A stretch of DNA of 64,000 nt, from positions 18,213-82,212 of IMG/VR virus record IMGVR_UViG_3300009151_000053; one strand, given 5' to 3'. Of the stretch, positions 51,105-59,473 are shown piece after piece. Below the pieces are notes generated by a model, which was given only the letters and a program-made list of their open reading frames with translations, was not told the DNA's origin and made no database searches. Position numbers and translations under genes: made by a program. How positions within the stretch are numbered: position 1 is the first letter of the stretch; the number at the start of each line of letters is the position of its first letter. This stretch comes from a virus.

Positions 51105-53444
51105 ATGGCGTTCCAAGTCAGCCCTGGAGTAAATATTTCTGAAATCGATCTAACTAGCGTAATTCCATCAGTTTCCACCACAGAAGGTGCAATTGGCGGA
51201 ACGTTTGGTTGGGGACCTATCGGAAAGTTTGTTCTAGTAGATTCTGAAAATACTCTAGCGGCTCGTTACGGCAAGCCAACAAACAACAATGCAGAAACAT
51301 TTTTTACTGCTGCAAACTTCCTTGCATACGGCAATCGTCTGTATGTGAGCCGCGCTGCTAAGACCAATGGTTTCTCAAACACAGTTGGTTCAATCTCAAC
51401 ATCAAGCAACACAACGATTTTTGTTGCTGGTGCTACGACATTTACCGCTGCTGGTATTACCGCTGGTCAAGCGATTTATGGTGCTGGCATTACTGAAGGC
51501 ACAACTGTATCATCACTATCAGCAAACGCGACTCACCAGATTGCCGTTATCTCGGCTAACGCAACTGCAACTGGCACAGCCTCGCTTAACTTCTATGACT
51601 TGACAAACTCTTATAATGCTGTTGCTAATAGCACTACAGCGGTAACTCGTTCTTCATATATCATCAAGAATGCAGATCATTTTGAAACTATATCTATTGC
51701 GAGTGGTGTTGAATTTGTTGCTCGTTATCCTGGCGATTTAGGAAATTCTCTTAAGATTTCTGTTTGTGATAATGCTACACAGTATAACTCTACCATCAAT
51801 CCTTATGCATTTACCGGCAAAACCGATGCTGCTAATGGCATTTCTACAAATAGTACGGTAATTCCTGGACCTTCTGGTATCACAATTAATGTAAATGAAA
51901 ATACTGCAAATGTTTTCATCGCAAATACATCTACATGGCCAGTCGCAGTTGGTGTGGTTTATCCATTTACAAATGATATTAGAAATAATTTCGCTGTTGG
52001 TGATTATATTGAAGTTGGAAACAACTCGATTGGAAAACAATATTTAAAGATTAAATCGGTCGGAACAGTTTCTAACACAGGTGCTGGTTCTCCTACAGGA
52101 CAATGTACGTTTAATCTTATTTTTGAAACTCCATATCAACTGTCAACAAACTATGCTGCGAACACTGTAACACGCAACTGGGAATATTTCAATAATATTT
52201 CTACTGCTCCTGGCACTTCTGCAACGCTTACGGCTTTAGGCGCAACTGCTGTTGACCAACTAAGTGCTGTTGTTGTTGACCAAGACGGCGTTTTTACGGG
52301 TGTTCCTGGAACAATTCTTGAAGTATTCCAAAATATGTCAAGAGCAACAGACGCTAAGAATATTGATGGAACGACAAACTATTATAAAACTGTAATCAAT
52401 GATGGGTCAAACTATGTTTGGGCTACAAATGATCGCACAACTGCTCCATCAAATACTGCTATCAATGTAATCAACTCGACATCCACAGTTCCTTATGTTG
52501 CATCATTTGTAGGCGGCGCGGATGGAACAACTTCATCAACTATCGCTCTTGCCGATCTTGCTGCTGCATATGATCTGTTCAAAGACGCTTCTTCGGTTGA
52601 CGTTTCTCTGATCATGCAAGGCAAGGCTCGCGGTGGTACTAATGGCGAACAACTTGCCAACTATCTGATCGACAACATTGCAGAAAATCGCAAAGACTGT
52701 ATCGTATTTGTTTCTCCAGAAAAAGCAGACGTATTCGGCACAACTGCAATCGGTTCAGAAGCGGCTAGCATCGTAACGTTTAGAAACAGCGTTCGTTCTT
52801 CTTCTTATGCGTTCATTGATTCTGGTTACAAGTACCAGTATGACAAGTACAATGATGTTAATCGTTGGATTCCATTGAATGGTGATATCGCTGGTCTTAC
52901 GGCTCGCACAGATACCACTCGTGATCCTTGGTTCTCGCCTGCTGGCTACAATCGTGGTCAGATCAAGAACCTCGTCAAACTTGCTTACAACCCAACTCAA
53001 GCGGACCGTGATGTTCTTTATAAGAATAGCATCAATCCAGTAATGACGAAGCCTGGACAAGGCACAGTGTTGTTCGGTGATAAGACCGCACTTAACAAGG
53101 GAAGCGCATTCGATCATATCAATGTTCGTCGTCTCTTCATTATCCTTGAGAAGACAATCTCTACCGCTGCCCAATCTACACTGTTTGAGTTCAATGACGA
53201 ATTCACGAGAGCACAGTTCAAGAACCTCGTAGAGCCATTCTTGCGTGATGTTCAAGGTCGTCGTGGTATCTATGACTTCCGCGTTGTTTGCGACGAATCA
53301 AACAATACATCAGAAGTTATCGATAGCAACCGCTTTGTTGGCGATATCTATGTTAAACCAGCCGCGTCTATCAACTTCATTCAACTAAACTTTGTTGCTG
53401 TAAGAAGCGGCGTTGAGTTTACTGAAGTCGTTGGCAAATTTTAA
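51105..53444 (+). CDS. gp18: Tail sheath protein gp18
   Basis: A 779-residue sheath protein, longer than T4 gp18 (659). N-terminus: FQVSPGVNISEIDLTSVIPS, VSTTEGAIGGTFGWGPIGKF. The C-terminal conserved domain has YDKYNDVNRWIPLNGDIAGL, TRDPWFSPAGYNRGQIKNLV, LAYNPTQADRDVLYKNSINP, FDHINVRRLFIILEKTISTA and FLRDVQGRRGIYDFRVVCDE. The middle (about residues 90-420) is the expanded, exposed protruding domain of the sheath subunit. It polymerises around the gp19 tube and contracts on infection. A late promoter lies upstream. Confidence 0.95.
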   Translation: MAFQVSPGVNISEIDLTSVIPSVSTTEGAIGGTFGWGPIGKFVLVDSENTLAARYGKPTNNNAETFFTAANFLAYGNRLYVSRAAKTNGFSNTVGSISTSSNTTIFVAGATTFTAAGITAGQAIYGAGITEGTTVSSLSANATHQIAVISANATATGTASLNFYDLTNSYNAVANSTTAVTRSSYIIKNADHFETISIASGVEFVARYPGDLGNSLKISVCDNATQYNSTINPYAFTGKTDAANGISTNSTVIPGPSGITINVNENTANVFIANTSTWPVAVGVVYPFTNDIRNNFAVGDYIEVGNNSIGKQYLKIKSVGTVSNTGAGSPTGQCTFNLIFETPYQLSTNYAANTVTRNWEYFNNISTAPGTSATLTALGATAVDQLSAVVVDQDGVFTGVPGTILEVFQNMSRATDAKNIDGTTNYYKTVINDGSNYVWATNDRTTAPSNTAINVINSTSTVPYVASFVGGADGTTSSTIALADLAAAYDLFKDASSVDVSLIMQGKARGGTNGEQLANYLIDNIAENRKDCIVFVSPEKADVFGTTAIGSEAASIVTFRNSVRSSSYAFIDSGYKYQYDKYNDVNRWIPLNGDIAGLTARTDTTRDPWFSPAGYNRGQIKNLVKLAYNPTQADRDVLYKNSINPVMTKPGQGTVLFGDKTALNKGSAFDHINVRRLFIILEKTISTAAQSTLFEFNDEFTRAQFKNLVEPFLRDVQGRRGIYDFRVVCDESNNTSEVIDSNRFVGDIYVKPAASINFIQLNFVAVRSGVEFTEVVGKF

Positions 53445-53450
53445 TAAATA
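53443..53450 (+). promoter_or_regulatory. Late-promoter-like box AATAAATA before gp19
   Basis: One mismatch to TATAAATA, overlapping the end of the gp18 stop and 19 bases before the gp19 start. Spacing to the start is short, so the leader would be minimal. Confidence 0.35.
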
Positions 53451-53468
53451 AGAAAAAGGAGATAAAAC

Positions 53469-54005
53469 GTGGCATTCAACATAAATGACATCAGAAGTCA
53501 ACTTACTTATGGAGGTGCTAGACAGAACCTTTTCCAAGTAAATATTCAGAATCTTGGAAATGGATCAGCAGACTTCAAAGTTCCGTTCATGGTACAGGCG
53601 GCGCAATTGCCCGCCTCTACTATCACACCTATCAATGTTCCGTATTTCGGTCGTCAACTTAAACTTGCTGGTGACAGAACATTTGAACCATGGACTGTAA
53701 ACATCATCAACGATGAAGATTTCTTGATCCGTAATGCAATGGAAGAATGGTCTAACAAGATCAATCGTCTCCAGCGTAACGTTAGAGAGATTAATAAATA
53801 CAAGTCACAAGCACAAGTCACACAGTTCGGCAAAGACGGAACTAAACTCCGTATTTACGAATTCAATGGTATCTTCCCAACAAGCATTTCTGCTATTGAT
53901 CTGGGCTGGGATGCAGACAATGCTTATGAAACATTCCAAGTCACATTCGAATATGACTATTGGACTGTTGCTGGTGGTGTAACTGGTAATGCTGGCGGTT
54001 CGTAA
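53469..54005 (+). CDS. gp19: Tail tube protein gp19 (GTG start)
   Basis: A 178-residue protein; T4 gp19 has 163. Pattern: FNINDIRSQLTYGGARQNLF, VPFMVQAAQLPASTITPINV, PYFGRQLKLAGDRTFEPWTV, EEWSNKINRLQRNVRE and IYEFNGIFPTSISAIDLGWD, then FEYDYWTV. It stacks as hexamers to form the inner tube through which DNA passes. Translation begins at GTG 53469. AAAAAGGAGA eight bases upstream is a strong ribosome site and no ATG competes, so the GTG is well supported. Confidence 0.94.
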   Translation: MAFNINDIRSQLTYGGARQNLFQVNIQNLGNGSADFKVPFMVQAAQLPASTITPINVPYFGRQLKLAGDRTFEPWTVNIINDEDFLIRNAMEEWSNKINRLQRNVREINKYKSQAQVTQFGKDGTKLRIYEFNGIFPTSISAIDLGWDADNAYETFQVTFEYDYWTVAGGVTGNAGGS

Positions 54006-54041
54006 CTGAACCCTTTATAATATTAGTATTTGGAGATTATT

Positions 54042-55673
54042 TTGGCTGAACTATTCGGTTTCGAGATTAAAAGAAAAGTAGAAGAGAAGCCCATCGTTTC
54101 TTTTGCCCCAAAGCAAGAGGACGATGGCGCTCTCGTTGTATCTGAAGGTGGCGTTTATGGCACCTTTGTTGATATGGATGGTTCAATCAGAACTGAAAGC
54201 GAACTGGTTAACAAGTATCGTGAAATGGCACAACACCCTGATGTTGAACTAGCCGTTGATGATATTGTTAACGAAGCAATCGTGGCTGATCCTAAGAAAG
54301 AAATCGTCACACTCAATCTGGATGAGTTAAAACAACCAGACAACATTAAAAAGATGATTCAAGCAGAGTTTGCAAATGTGCTAGAACTTCTTGAGTTTAC
54401 AACTCATAGTTATGAAGTCTTTAAGCGTTGGTACGTTGACGGAAGACTCTATTATCATATCATCATTGATGAACAAAATCCAAGAGAAGGCATCAGAGAA
54501 CTTCGCTATATTGATCCGCGCAAGATTCGCAAGATTCGTGCTGAAAGAAAGCGCAAGATCAAAGGCACGAATGTGTCTGGTATTGAAGTTGCTAGCGAGT
54601 TCTTCATGTACAATGAAAGAGGCTTTGCTAAGGCTCCTGGAAACAACTCATACAGTGATGCAACACAGGCTGGTGTTCGTATTGCTAAAGATGCAATCGT
54701 TCAAGTTACAAGCGGGCTAACAAACACTGCTGGTGATCTGATCCTTGGTTATCTAAACAAAGCAATCAAGCCTCTAAACATGCTGCGGTCGATGGAAGAC
54801 AGTCTTGTTATCTATCGTATCTCTCGTGCACCAGAACGCCGTATCTTCTACGTTGACGTTGGTAATCTTCCTAAGCAAAAAGCCGAGCAATATCTTCGCG
54901 ATATCATGACTCGTTTCAAGAACAAGATCGTTTACGATTCGGGCACTGGTGAAATCCGTGATGACCGTAAGTTCATGACAATGCTAGAAGACTTCTGGTT
55001 GCCTCGCCGTGAAGGCGGTAAAGGAACAGAAATCACTACACTTCCAGGTGGACAAAACCTTGGTCAGATTGATGACATTGTTTACTTCCAGAAAAAGATG
55101 TATAAGTCATTGAACGTTCCTGTTGGTCGTCTGGATTCTGAACAACAGTATAGTTTTGGTCGAACTACAGAAATCAGTAGAGATGAAGTTAAGTTTGCCA
55201 AGTTTGTGCAAAGACTTCGCTCTAAGTTCTCAGAAGTGTTTACTCGTGTTCTAGAAAAGCAACTGGTTCTTAAGGGCATCATTACTCTGGATGACTGGCC
55301 AGAGATTGTGGCTGCATTCAAGTATGAGTATGCTGAAGACAATCACTTTGCAGAACTAAGAAATACCGAAATCCTTAGAGACCGCGTTTCAATGTTGCGA
55401 GATGTTGTTGACTATGCGGGTAAGTATTTTTCAAACGAATGGATTCGCCGCAATGTTCTGTATCAAACTGAAGAAGATATGGAAGAGATTGATAAGCAGA
55501 TCAAAGAAGAGCAAGACAATCCACAGTATCAAGTATTAGATGCTGCTCCACAAGATGGATTGCCGCCTGTTGCTGCCGACCAACAACAGATTCCACAAGA
55601 TCAAGCACCAGCACCTAAAGCCAAGCCAGATATGAGCATGGGTCCTAAAGTGCCTGATGTTGTCAAGAAATAA
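54042..55673 (+). CDS. gp20: Portal protein gp20 (TTG start)
   Basis: A 543-residue protein; T4 gp20 has 524. Segments: LVNKYREMAQHPDVELAVDD, IVNEAIV, YEVFKRWYVDGRLYYHIIID, LRYIDPRKIRKIRAER, LNMLRSMEDSLVIYRISRAP, ERRIFYVDVGNLPKQKAEQY, FWLPRREGGKGTEITTLPGG, NVPVGRL and QYSFGRTTEISRDEVKFAKF. The dodecameric portal is the gate for packaging and the base for the neck. TTG 54042 is preferred because TGGAGA lies six bases upstream; an in-frame TTG at 54030 overlaps that site. The C-terminus is Pro/Gln-rich. Confidence 0.93.
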   Translation: MAELFGFEIKRKVEEKPIVSFAPKQEDDGALVVSEGGVYGTFVDMDGSIRTESELVNKYREMAQHPDVELAVDDIVNEAIVADPKKEIVTLNLDELKQPDNIKKMIQAEFANVLELLEFTTHSYEVFKRWYVDGRLYYHIIIDEQNPREGIRELRYIDPRKIRKIRAERKRKIKGTNVSGIEVASEFFMYNERGFAKAPGNNSYSDATQAGVRIAKDAIVQVTSGLTNTAGDLILGYLNKAIKPLNMLRSMEDSLVIYRISRAPERRIFYVDVGNLPKQKAEQYLRDIMTRFKNKIVYDSGTGEIRDDRKFMTMLEDFWLPRREGGKGTEITTLPGGQNLGQIDDIVYFQKKMYKSLNVPVGRLDSEQQYSFGRTTEISRDEVKFAKFVQRLRSKFSEVFTRVLEKQLVLKGIITLDDWPEIVAAFKYEYAEDNHFAELRNTEILRDRVSMLRDVVDYAGKYFSNEWIRRNVLYQTEEDMEEIDKQIKEEQDNPQYQVLDAAPQDGLPPVAADQQQIPQDQAPAPKAKPDMSMGPKVPDVVKK

Positions 55674-55680
55674 ATGCTAT

Positions 55681-55688
55681 TATAAATA
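55681..55688 (+). promoter_or_regulatory. T4-type late promoter before the gp67-like gene
   Basis: A perfect TATAAATA eight bases after the gp20 stop and 24 bases before the gp67-like ATG. TGGAGA follows as ribosome site. Confidence 0.65.
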
Positions 55689-55711
55689 TATTAAAGATTT
55701 GGAGAAAACCC

Positions 55712-56059
55712 ATGCCAACTATTGACGATTTGATTGACTACGCAGACGCTTCGATGCCAACAAAGTTTGGTGAAACTCTAGAGACCATCCTCGCTCAAAA
55801 GGCTGCGGATTCATTGGCGCAAATGAAAGACAGCATTGCACAGAACCTGTTTGGTCAAGCGGATGAAGATGACGTTGAAGACGAAGATATCGACGATGAA
55901 GATATTGACGACACTGATGAAGACGATTACGAAGATACCGATGAAGATGATTACGAAGATGACGAAGACGAAGACTTTGACGTAGATTTTGATGATGAAG
56001 ATTTCGAAATAGACGACGAAGATTTAGAAGGAATGGAAGACGATGACGAAGACGCTTAA
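55712..56059 (+). CDS. gp67: Prohead core protein, gp67-like (very acidic)
   Basis: A 115-residue protein. The N-terminal half is helical (TLETILAQKAADSLAQMKDS, IAQNLFGQADED) and the C-terminal half is almost all Asp and Glu (DDEDIDD, DEDDYED). T4 gp67, 80 residues, has the same plan, with IARNFL before an Asp/Glu tail. It sits between the portal and protease genes in both. It contributes to the scaffold core of the prohead and is later degraded by gp21. The DNA encoding the tail is itself a low-complexity GAA/GAT/GAC repeat. Confidence 0.78.
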   Translation: MPTIDDLIDYADASMPTKFGETLETILAQKAADSLAQMKDSIAQNLFGQADEDDVEDEDIDDEDIDDTDEDDYEDTDEDDYEDDEDEDFDVDFDDEDFEIDDEDLEGMEDDDEDA

Positions 56060-57164
56060 TCAATTTATCGAAGAAGGTTATCTTAAGGTCAAGTCTTCTG
56101 ATGAACAGAAGTTTATTGACAAGCATGTTGCTGTCCAGAATCCAGATCGTAACGGAAACGGCGATGAGGTATTCAAAGGCGCAAAGGTCAAGACGATCAA
56201 TCGCCGCAAAGAGCGCAAGGGTTATGATGCTGGCGATGACGCTAAGGTTTATGAAGAAGCGGAACTTGAAGAAAAAGCACCTCCTGGCGCTAAGTATGAG
56301 CGTATGGTAAAAGACATCAAGAAGGGCTATGCTAAAGATGGTCTGACTAATAAAGAGAAAGCCATTTCATATGCTACTGCTTGGAAGGCTAAGAAGGCTA
56401 ACGAAGAAGCCGAACTCGCTGAAATGGAAAAGGATCCAAAGACACCCGCATTCGATCCTGCTCGATCAGGTCCTGGTGGCAAAGGAAAGATGATTTCCAA
56501 AAAGAGAGCATCTAGCACATCTTCAAATCTTTTCAATAAGATTATGGATAAGCATAGCAAGTATTCTAAGGCTAACGAAGAAGCAGAACAGATTGATGAG
56601 TTGAAAGACAAAACATTGCAATCTTATGCAGACAAATCTTTTAAGGCTGCCGACAGAGCAATCACGGCTAAAAGAACAGCGGATAATGAGTCCGATCGTG
56701 AAAAGGCACGCCGTACTGCCGAAAAAAGATCTAAAGGTCTCGACATGGCAACGCAAAAACGTTTAGTTGGAATGCGTAAAGAAGAATCTGAACAGATTGA
56801 TGAACTTAAAAGAGAAACTGTACGCAGTTACTACAACAAGGCTATCGCACAAGGCAAACCGATCGCTGATAGAATGAAGATGGGTGGCGGTGATTGGTCA
56901 AGCGATGGATCAGACACAAAGACTCTGAAGAAGCGTGCCGCTGGTGTCACAATGGCTCTTAAGCGCCGTGAAGGCAAAGTTAAAATGAGCGAAGAAACTC
57001 TTGTAGACATTCTGTCTGGTCTTAAGGAATCACATATCAGAACTATGGTTGAAGTATATGAAAGCCTTAGCGAAGAGAACCAAGCAAAGTTTGTTGCAAC
57101 ATGTAAGAAAGACGGCGGCATTGATGCTATGCTTAACTTCGCAATCAAGAATAGAGGTGAATAA
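56043..57164 (+). CDS. Prohead core/scaffold-associated protein in the gp68 position
   Basis: A 373-residue, highly charged Lys/Glu-rich protein overlapping the gp67-like gene by 17 bases. It carries EQIDELKDKTLQSYADKSFK and EQIDELKRETVRSYYNKA, two copies of a repeat typical of prohead core proteins in T4-like marine phages. The N-terminus (NQFIEEGYLKV) and the C-terminus (EETLVDILSGLKESHIRTMV) are helical. T4 gp68 (141 residues) occupies the same place, but similarity to it is not obvious. Several L-x-E type sites could be gp21 cleavage points. It probably becomes an internal scaffold protein. Confidence 0.6.
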   Translation: MTKTLNQFIEEGYLKVKSSDEQKFIDKHVAVQNPDRNGNGDEVFKGAKVKTINRRKERKGYDAGDDAKVYEEAELEEKAPPGAKYERMVKDIKKGYAKDGLTNKEKAISYATAWKAKKANEEAELAEMEKDPKTPAFDPARSGPGGKGKMISKKRASSTSSNLFNKIMDKHSKYSKANEEAEQIDELKDKTLQSYADKSFKAADRAITAKRTADNESDREKARRTAEKRSKGLDMATQKRLVGMRKEESEQIDELKRETVRSYYNKAIAQGKPIADRMKMGGGDWSSDGSDTKTLKKRAAGVTMALKRREGKVKMSEETLVDILSGLKESHIRTMVEVYESLSEENQAKFVATCKKDGGIDAMLNFAIKNRGE

Positions 57165-57541
57165 TGGCTTATACGATTACATCAAATAAGAAGAACACCT
57201 CGCTTGTTATTCATATTTCTTCTGCTAACGTAAATCTAAAGGTTGCTGGCAATAACAGTGTCAGCAATCTGGCAATGTCTGATGAAATCCTTAATGGTGC
57301 TTATATTACTCAAGCATTCTGGGGCAATGACGGAAACGGCCATATTCAAATCTTAAGAGATTCTGCGCTTGTTGCTGTATATGATTCATCGAGTTATGTT
57401 GATTACGCTGGATCAGGTATGCCATTATCTGTCGGGCAATCTGCAAATCTGATAGTCAACTTTGTTGGTTCTGCTAATGCATACTGCGTTCTAGAACTTC
57501 AGAAGACTGGCACATTCGTCTCTGATTACTTTAAGCCATAA
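57164..57541 (+). CDS. Conserved head-region protein of unknown role
   Basis: A 125-residue beta-rich protein (SLVIHISSANVNLKVAGNNS, AYITQAFWGNDGNGHIQILR, ALVAVYDSSSYVDYAGSGMP, ANLIVNFVGSANAYCVLELQ). It lies between the scaffold-associated gene and gp21, a slot that in T4-like cyanophages often holds a small virion protein. The TAATG overlap couples it to the upstream gene. A capsid-associated or decoration role is possible from position only. Confidence 0.5.
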   Translation: MAYTITSNKKNTSLVIHISSANVNLKVAGNNSVSNLAMSDEILNGAYITQAFWGNDGNGHIQILRDSALVAVYDSSSYVDYAGSGMPLSVGQSANLIVNFVGSANAYCVLELQKTGTFVSDYFKP

Positions 57542-57552
57542 GGAATAGATAC

Positions 57553-58197
57553 ATGAAACTTATTACTGAAGTAACATTCGAAGCCAACTGCGTAACAGAA
57601 GCCAGAGAAGATGGCAAGAAGAACGTTTTCATTGAAGGTGTTTTTCTTCAAGGCGGAATCAAGAACCGTAATGGACGTATGTATCCTGTAGAGACATTGG
57701 CTAAAGAAGTCAATCGCTACAATGAAGCATATGTGAAGACCAATCGCGCCATGGGCGAACTTGGTCATCCAGAAGGTCCTTCAATCAATCTTGATCGCGT
57801 GTCTCACATGATCACAAGTCTTCGCCAAGAGGGCATGAACTTCATTGGTAAAGCCAAGTTGCTTGATACTCCTATGGGTAACACTGCAAAGGGGCTTATC
57901 GGAGAAGGTGTTCGTTTAGGTGTGTCTTCTCGTGGTATGGGTTCATTGAAGATGAACAATGAAGGCATCAACGAAGTTCAGAACGATTTCTATCTTGCAA
58001 CCGCTGCTGATATCGTAGCAGACCCTTCGGCTCCTGATGCGTTTGTTAACGGTATTATGGAAGGTGTTGAATGGGCATGGGAAAACAATCTGCTAGTTGC
58101 ACATCAAGCCAAACTTCAAATTGAACAGGCCGTGTCTTCAAGAGAGTTGAATGAGCGTAAACTCAAGATTTTCGAGACGTTTGTTTCAAAATTATAA
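57553..58197 (+). CDS. gp21: Prohead protease gp21
   Basis: A 214-residue protein; T4 gp21 has 212. The family fold is clear: VFLQGGIKNRNGRMYPVETL, then MGELGHPEGPSINLDRVSHM with the catalytic His, and GEGVRLGVSSRGMGSLKMNN with the catalytic Ser (assemblin/U9-S80 type). The end is helical (AVSSRELNERKLKIFETFVS). It cuts scaffold and capsid precursors during prohead maturation and then itself. AAGGAATA precedes the start. Confidence 0.94.
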   Translation: MKLITEVTFEANCVTEAREDGKKNVFIEGVFLQGGIKNRNGRMYPVETLAKEVNRYNEAYVKTNRAMGELGHPEGPSINLDRVSHMITSLRQEGMNFIGKAKLLDTPMGNTAKGLIGEGVRLGVSSRGMGSLKMNNEGINEVQNDFYLATAADIVADPSAPDAFVNGIMEGVEWAWENNLLVAHQAKLQIEQAVSSRELNERKLKIFETFVSKL

Positions 58198-58201
58198 TTC
58201 T

Positions 58202-58209
58202 AATAAATA
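58202..58209 (+). promoter_or_regulatory. Late-promoter-like box AATAAATA before gp22
   Basis: One mismatch to TATAAATA, directly after the gp21 stop and 27 bases before the gp22 ATG. Confidence 0.4.
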
Positions 58210-58235
58210 AATGAAATACTTTAAAGGAGTACACT

Positions 58236-59426
58236 ATGTCCAATGATAACTATGGTGCTGACCGTCTAGACGAGGTTTCTCAGAAACTCGCTACAAAAAC
58301 GTTCGTAAAACGCGCCAACCAAGCGGATGACCATGATGGATATGATGATCCATATATGCAAGGCTCGGCTTTCAAAGCCGGTGATAAAGCAATTAAGACC
58401 AGAAAATATATTGGCAAAAAGTTTGGAAATACCGCAAGTAACGATGCTGCAAAAGCATTAATAATGAAAAAGGAAGAAACTGAAATGGATGAATCAGCAG
58501 GCTCTGATACTTTGAAGCCAGGAAGCCAAGGCGGAACGAAAACAGAAATGCTGGCCACTTTCACCTCTCTTCTTGCTCAATTGGGTAAAGAAGATTTAAC
58601 CAGTCTGTTCAACGATTCAATGAAAAAGTATAACCCAGACAACGTGCCTTCGGCAACTGCTCCTGGTAAAACTGGCATGCCACAAATGGCAATGGCTAAA
58701 CTTGGCGTTAAGGAAGACCTCGATGCAATGTTCGCTAGCGATAGCGACCTCACAGAAGATTTTAAAGAACGCGCCTCTACCATTTTTGAAGCGGCTATTG
58801 AACTCCGTGCAAATCTGGAAATCGCTCGTCTTGAAGAAGAGTATTCAGATGCTCTTGAAGAAGAAGTTGCAACGATTAAGGAAGACCTGTCAACTAAGGT
58901 TGATCAGTATCTTAACTACGTTGTTGAGCAGTGGATCGAAGAAAATCAAATCGCAATTGAAACTTCACTCCGCTCAGACATCGCAGAAGACTTTATGCAA
59001 GGTCTTTACAACCTATTTGCCGAAAGCAACATCCATGTTCCTGAAGAGAAGATCGATGTGCTTGGTGAACTCCATGATAAGATCCTTGAACTGGAATCCG
59101 CTCTTGATGAATCAATCAACAGCCAACTAGAACTCAAGGCTATCATTAACGAAGCCGAAAAAGAAGCAGCCTTTGATGAAGTATGTGAAGGTTTAGCAGC
59201 CACTCAGGTTGAGAAACTCCGTACACTTGCTGAAGGTGTTGAGTTTAACGATATGGCTTCTTACTCAAGAAAGTTGGACATTCTGAAAGACAAGTACTTT
59301 ACAGAAAAGAAGATCACATCAACCAATATTATTACTGAGACTGTAGAAGCCGGTCAAGAGCCTGCCGCTTCAGTTCCTGCAGAAATGTCACAGTATGTTT
59401 CCGCAATCTCAAAATCATTAAAGTAA
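58236..59426 (+). CDS. gp22: Prohead core scaffold protein gp22
   Basis: A 396-residue, acidic, mainly helical protein in the gp22 slot between gp21 and gp23; T4 gp22 has 269 residues. The second half is a long coiled-coil candidate (ELRANLEIARLEEEYSDALE, VDQYLNYVVEQWIEENQIAI, DILGELHDKILELESALDE-like text). Its end, FNDMASYSRKLDILKDKYF, is a conserved gp22 feature. The N-terminal extension (residues 1-110) is more variable. It nucleates capsid assembly and is degraded by gp21. AAAGGAG precedes the ATG. Confidence 0.88.
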   Translation: MSNDNYGADRLDEVSQKLATKTFVKRANQADDHDGYDDPYMQGSAFKAGDKAIKTRKYIGKKFGNTASNDAAKALIMKKEETEMDESAGSDTLKPGSQGGTKTEMLATFTSLLAQLGKEDLTSLFNDSMKKYNPDNVPSATAPGKTGMPQMAMAKLGVKEDLDAMFASDSDLTEDFKERASTIFEAAIELRANLEIARLEEEYSDALEEEVATIKEDLSTKVDQYLNYVVEQWIEENQIAIETSLRSDIAEDFMQGLYNLFAESNIHVPEEKIDVLGELHDKILELESALDESINSQLELKAIINEAEKEAAFDEVCEGLAATQVEKLRTLAEGVEFNDMASYSRKLDILKDKYFTEKKITSTNIITETVEAGQEPAASVPAEMSQYVSAISKSLK

Positions 59427-59432
59427 TAAATA
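59425..59432 (+). promoter_or_regulatory. Late-promoter-like box AATAAATA before gp23
   Basis: One mismatch to TATAAATA, overlapping the gp22 stop, 42 bases before the gp23 ATG. AAGGAGA provides the ribosome site. Confidence 0.4.
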
Positions 59433-59473
59433 AAAAATAACTACCAATACCCAAGAAAGGTAAGGAGACTAAA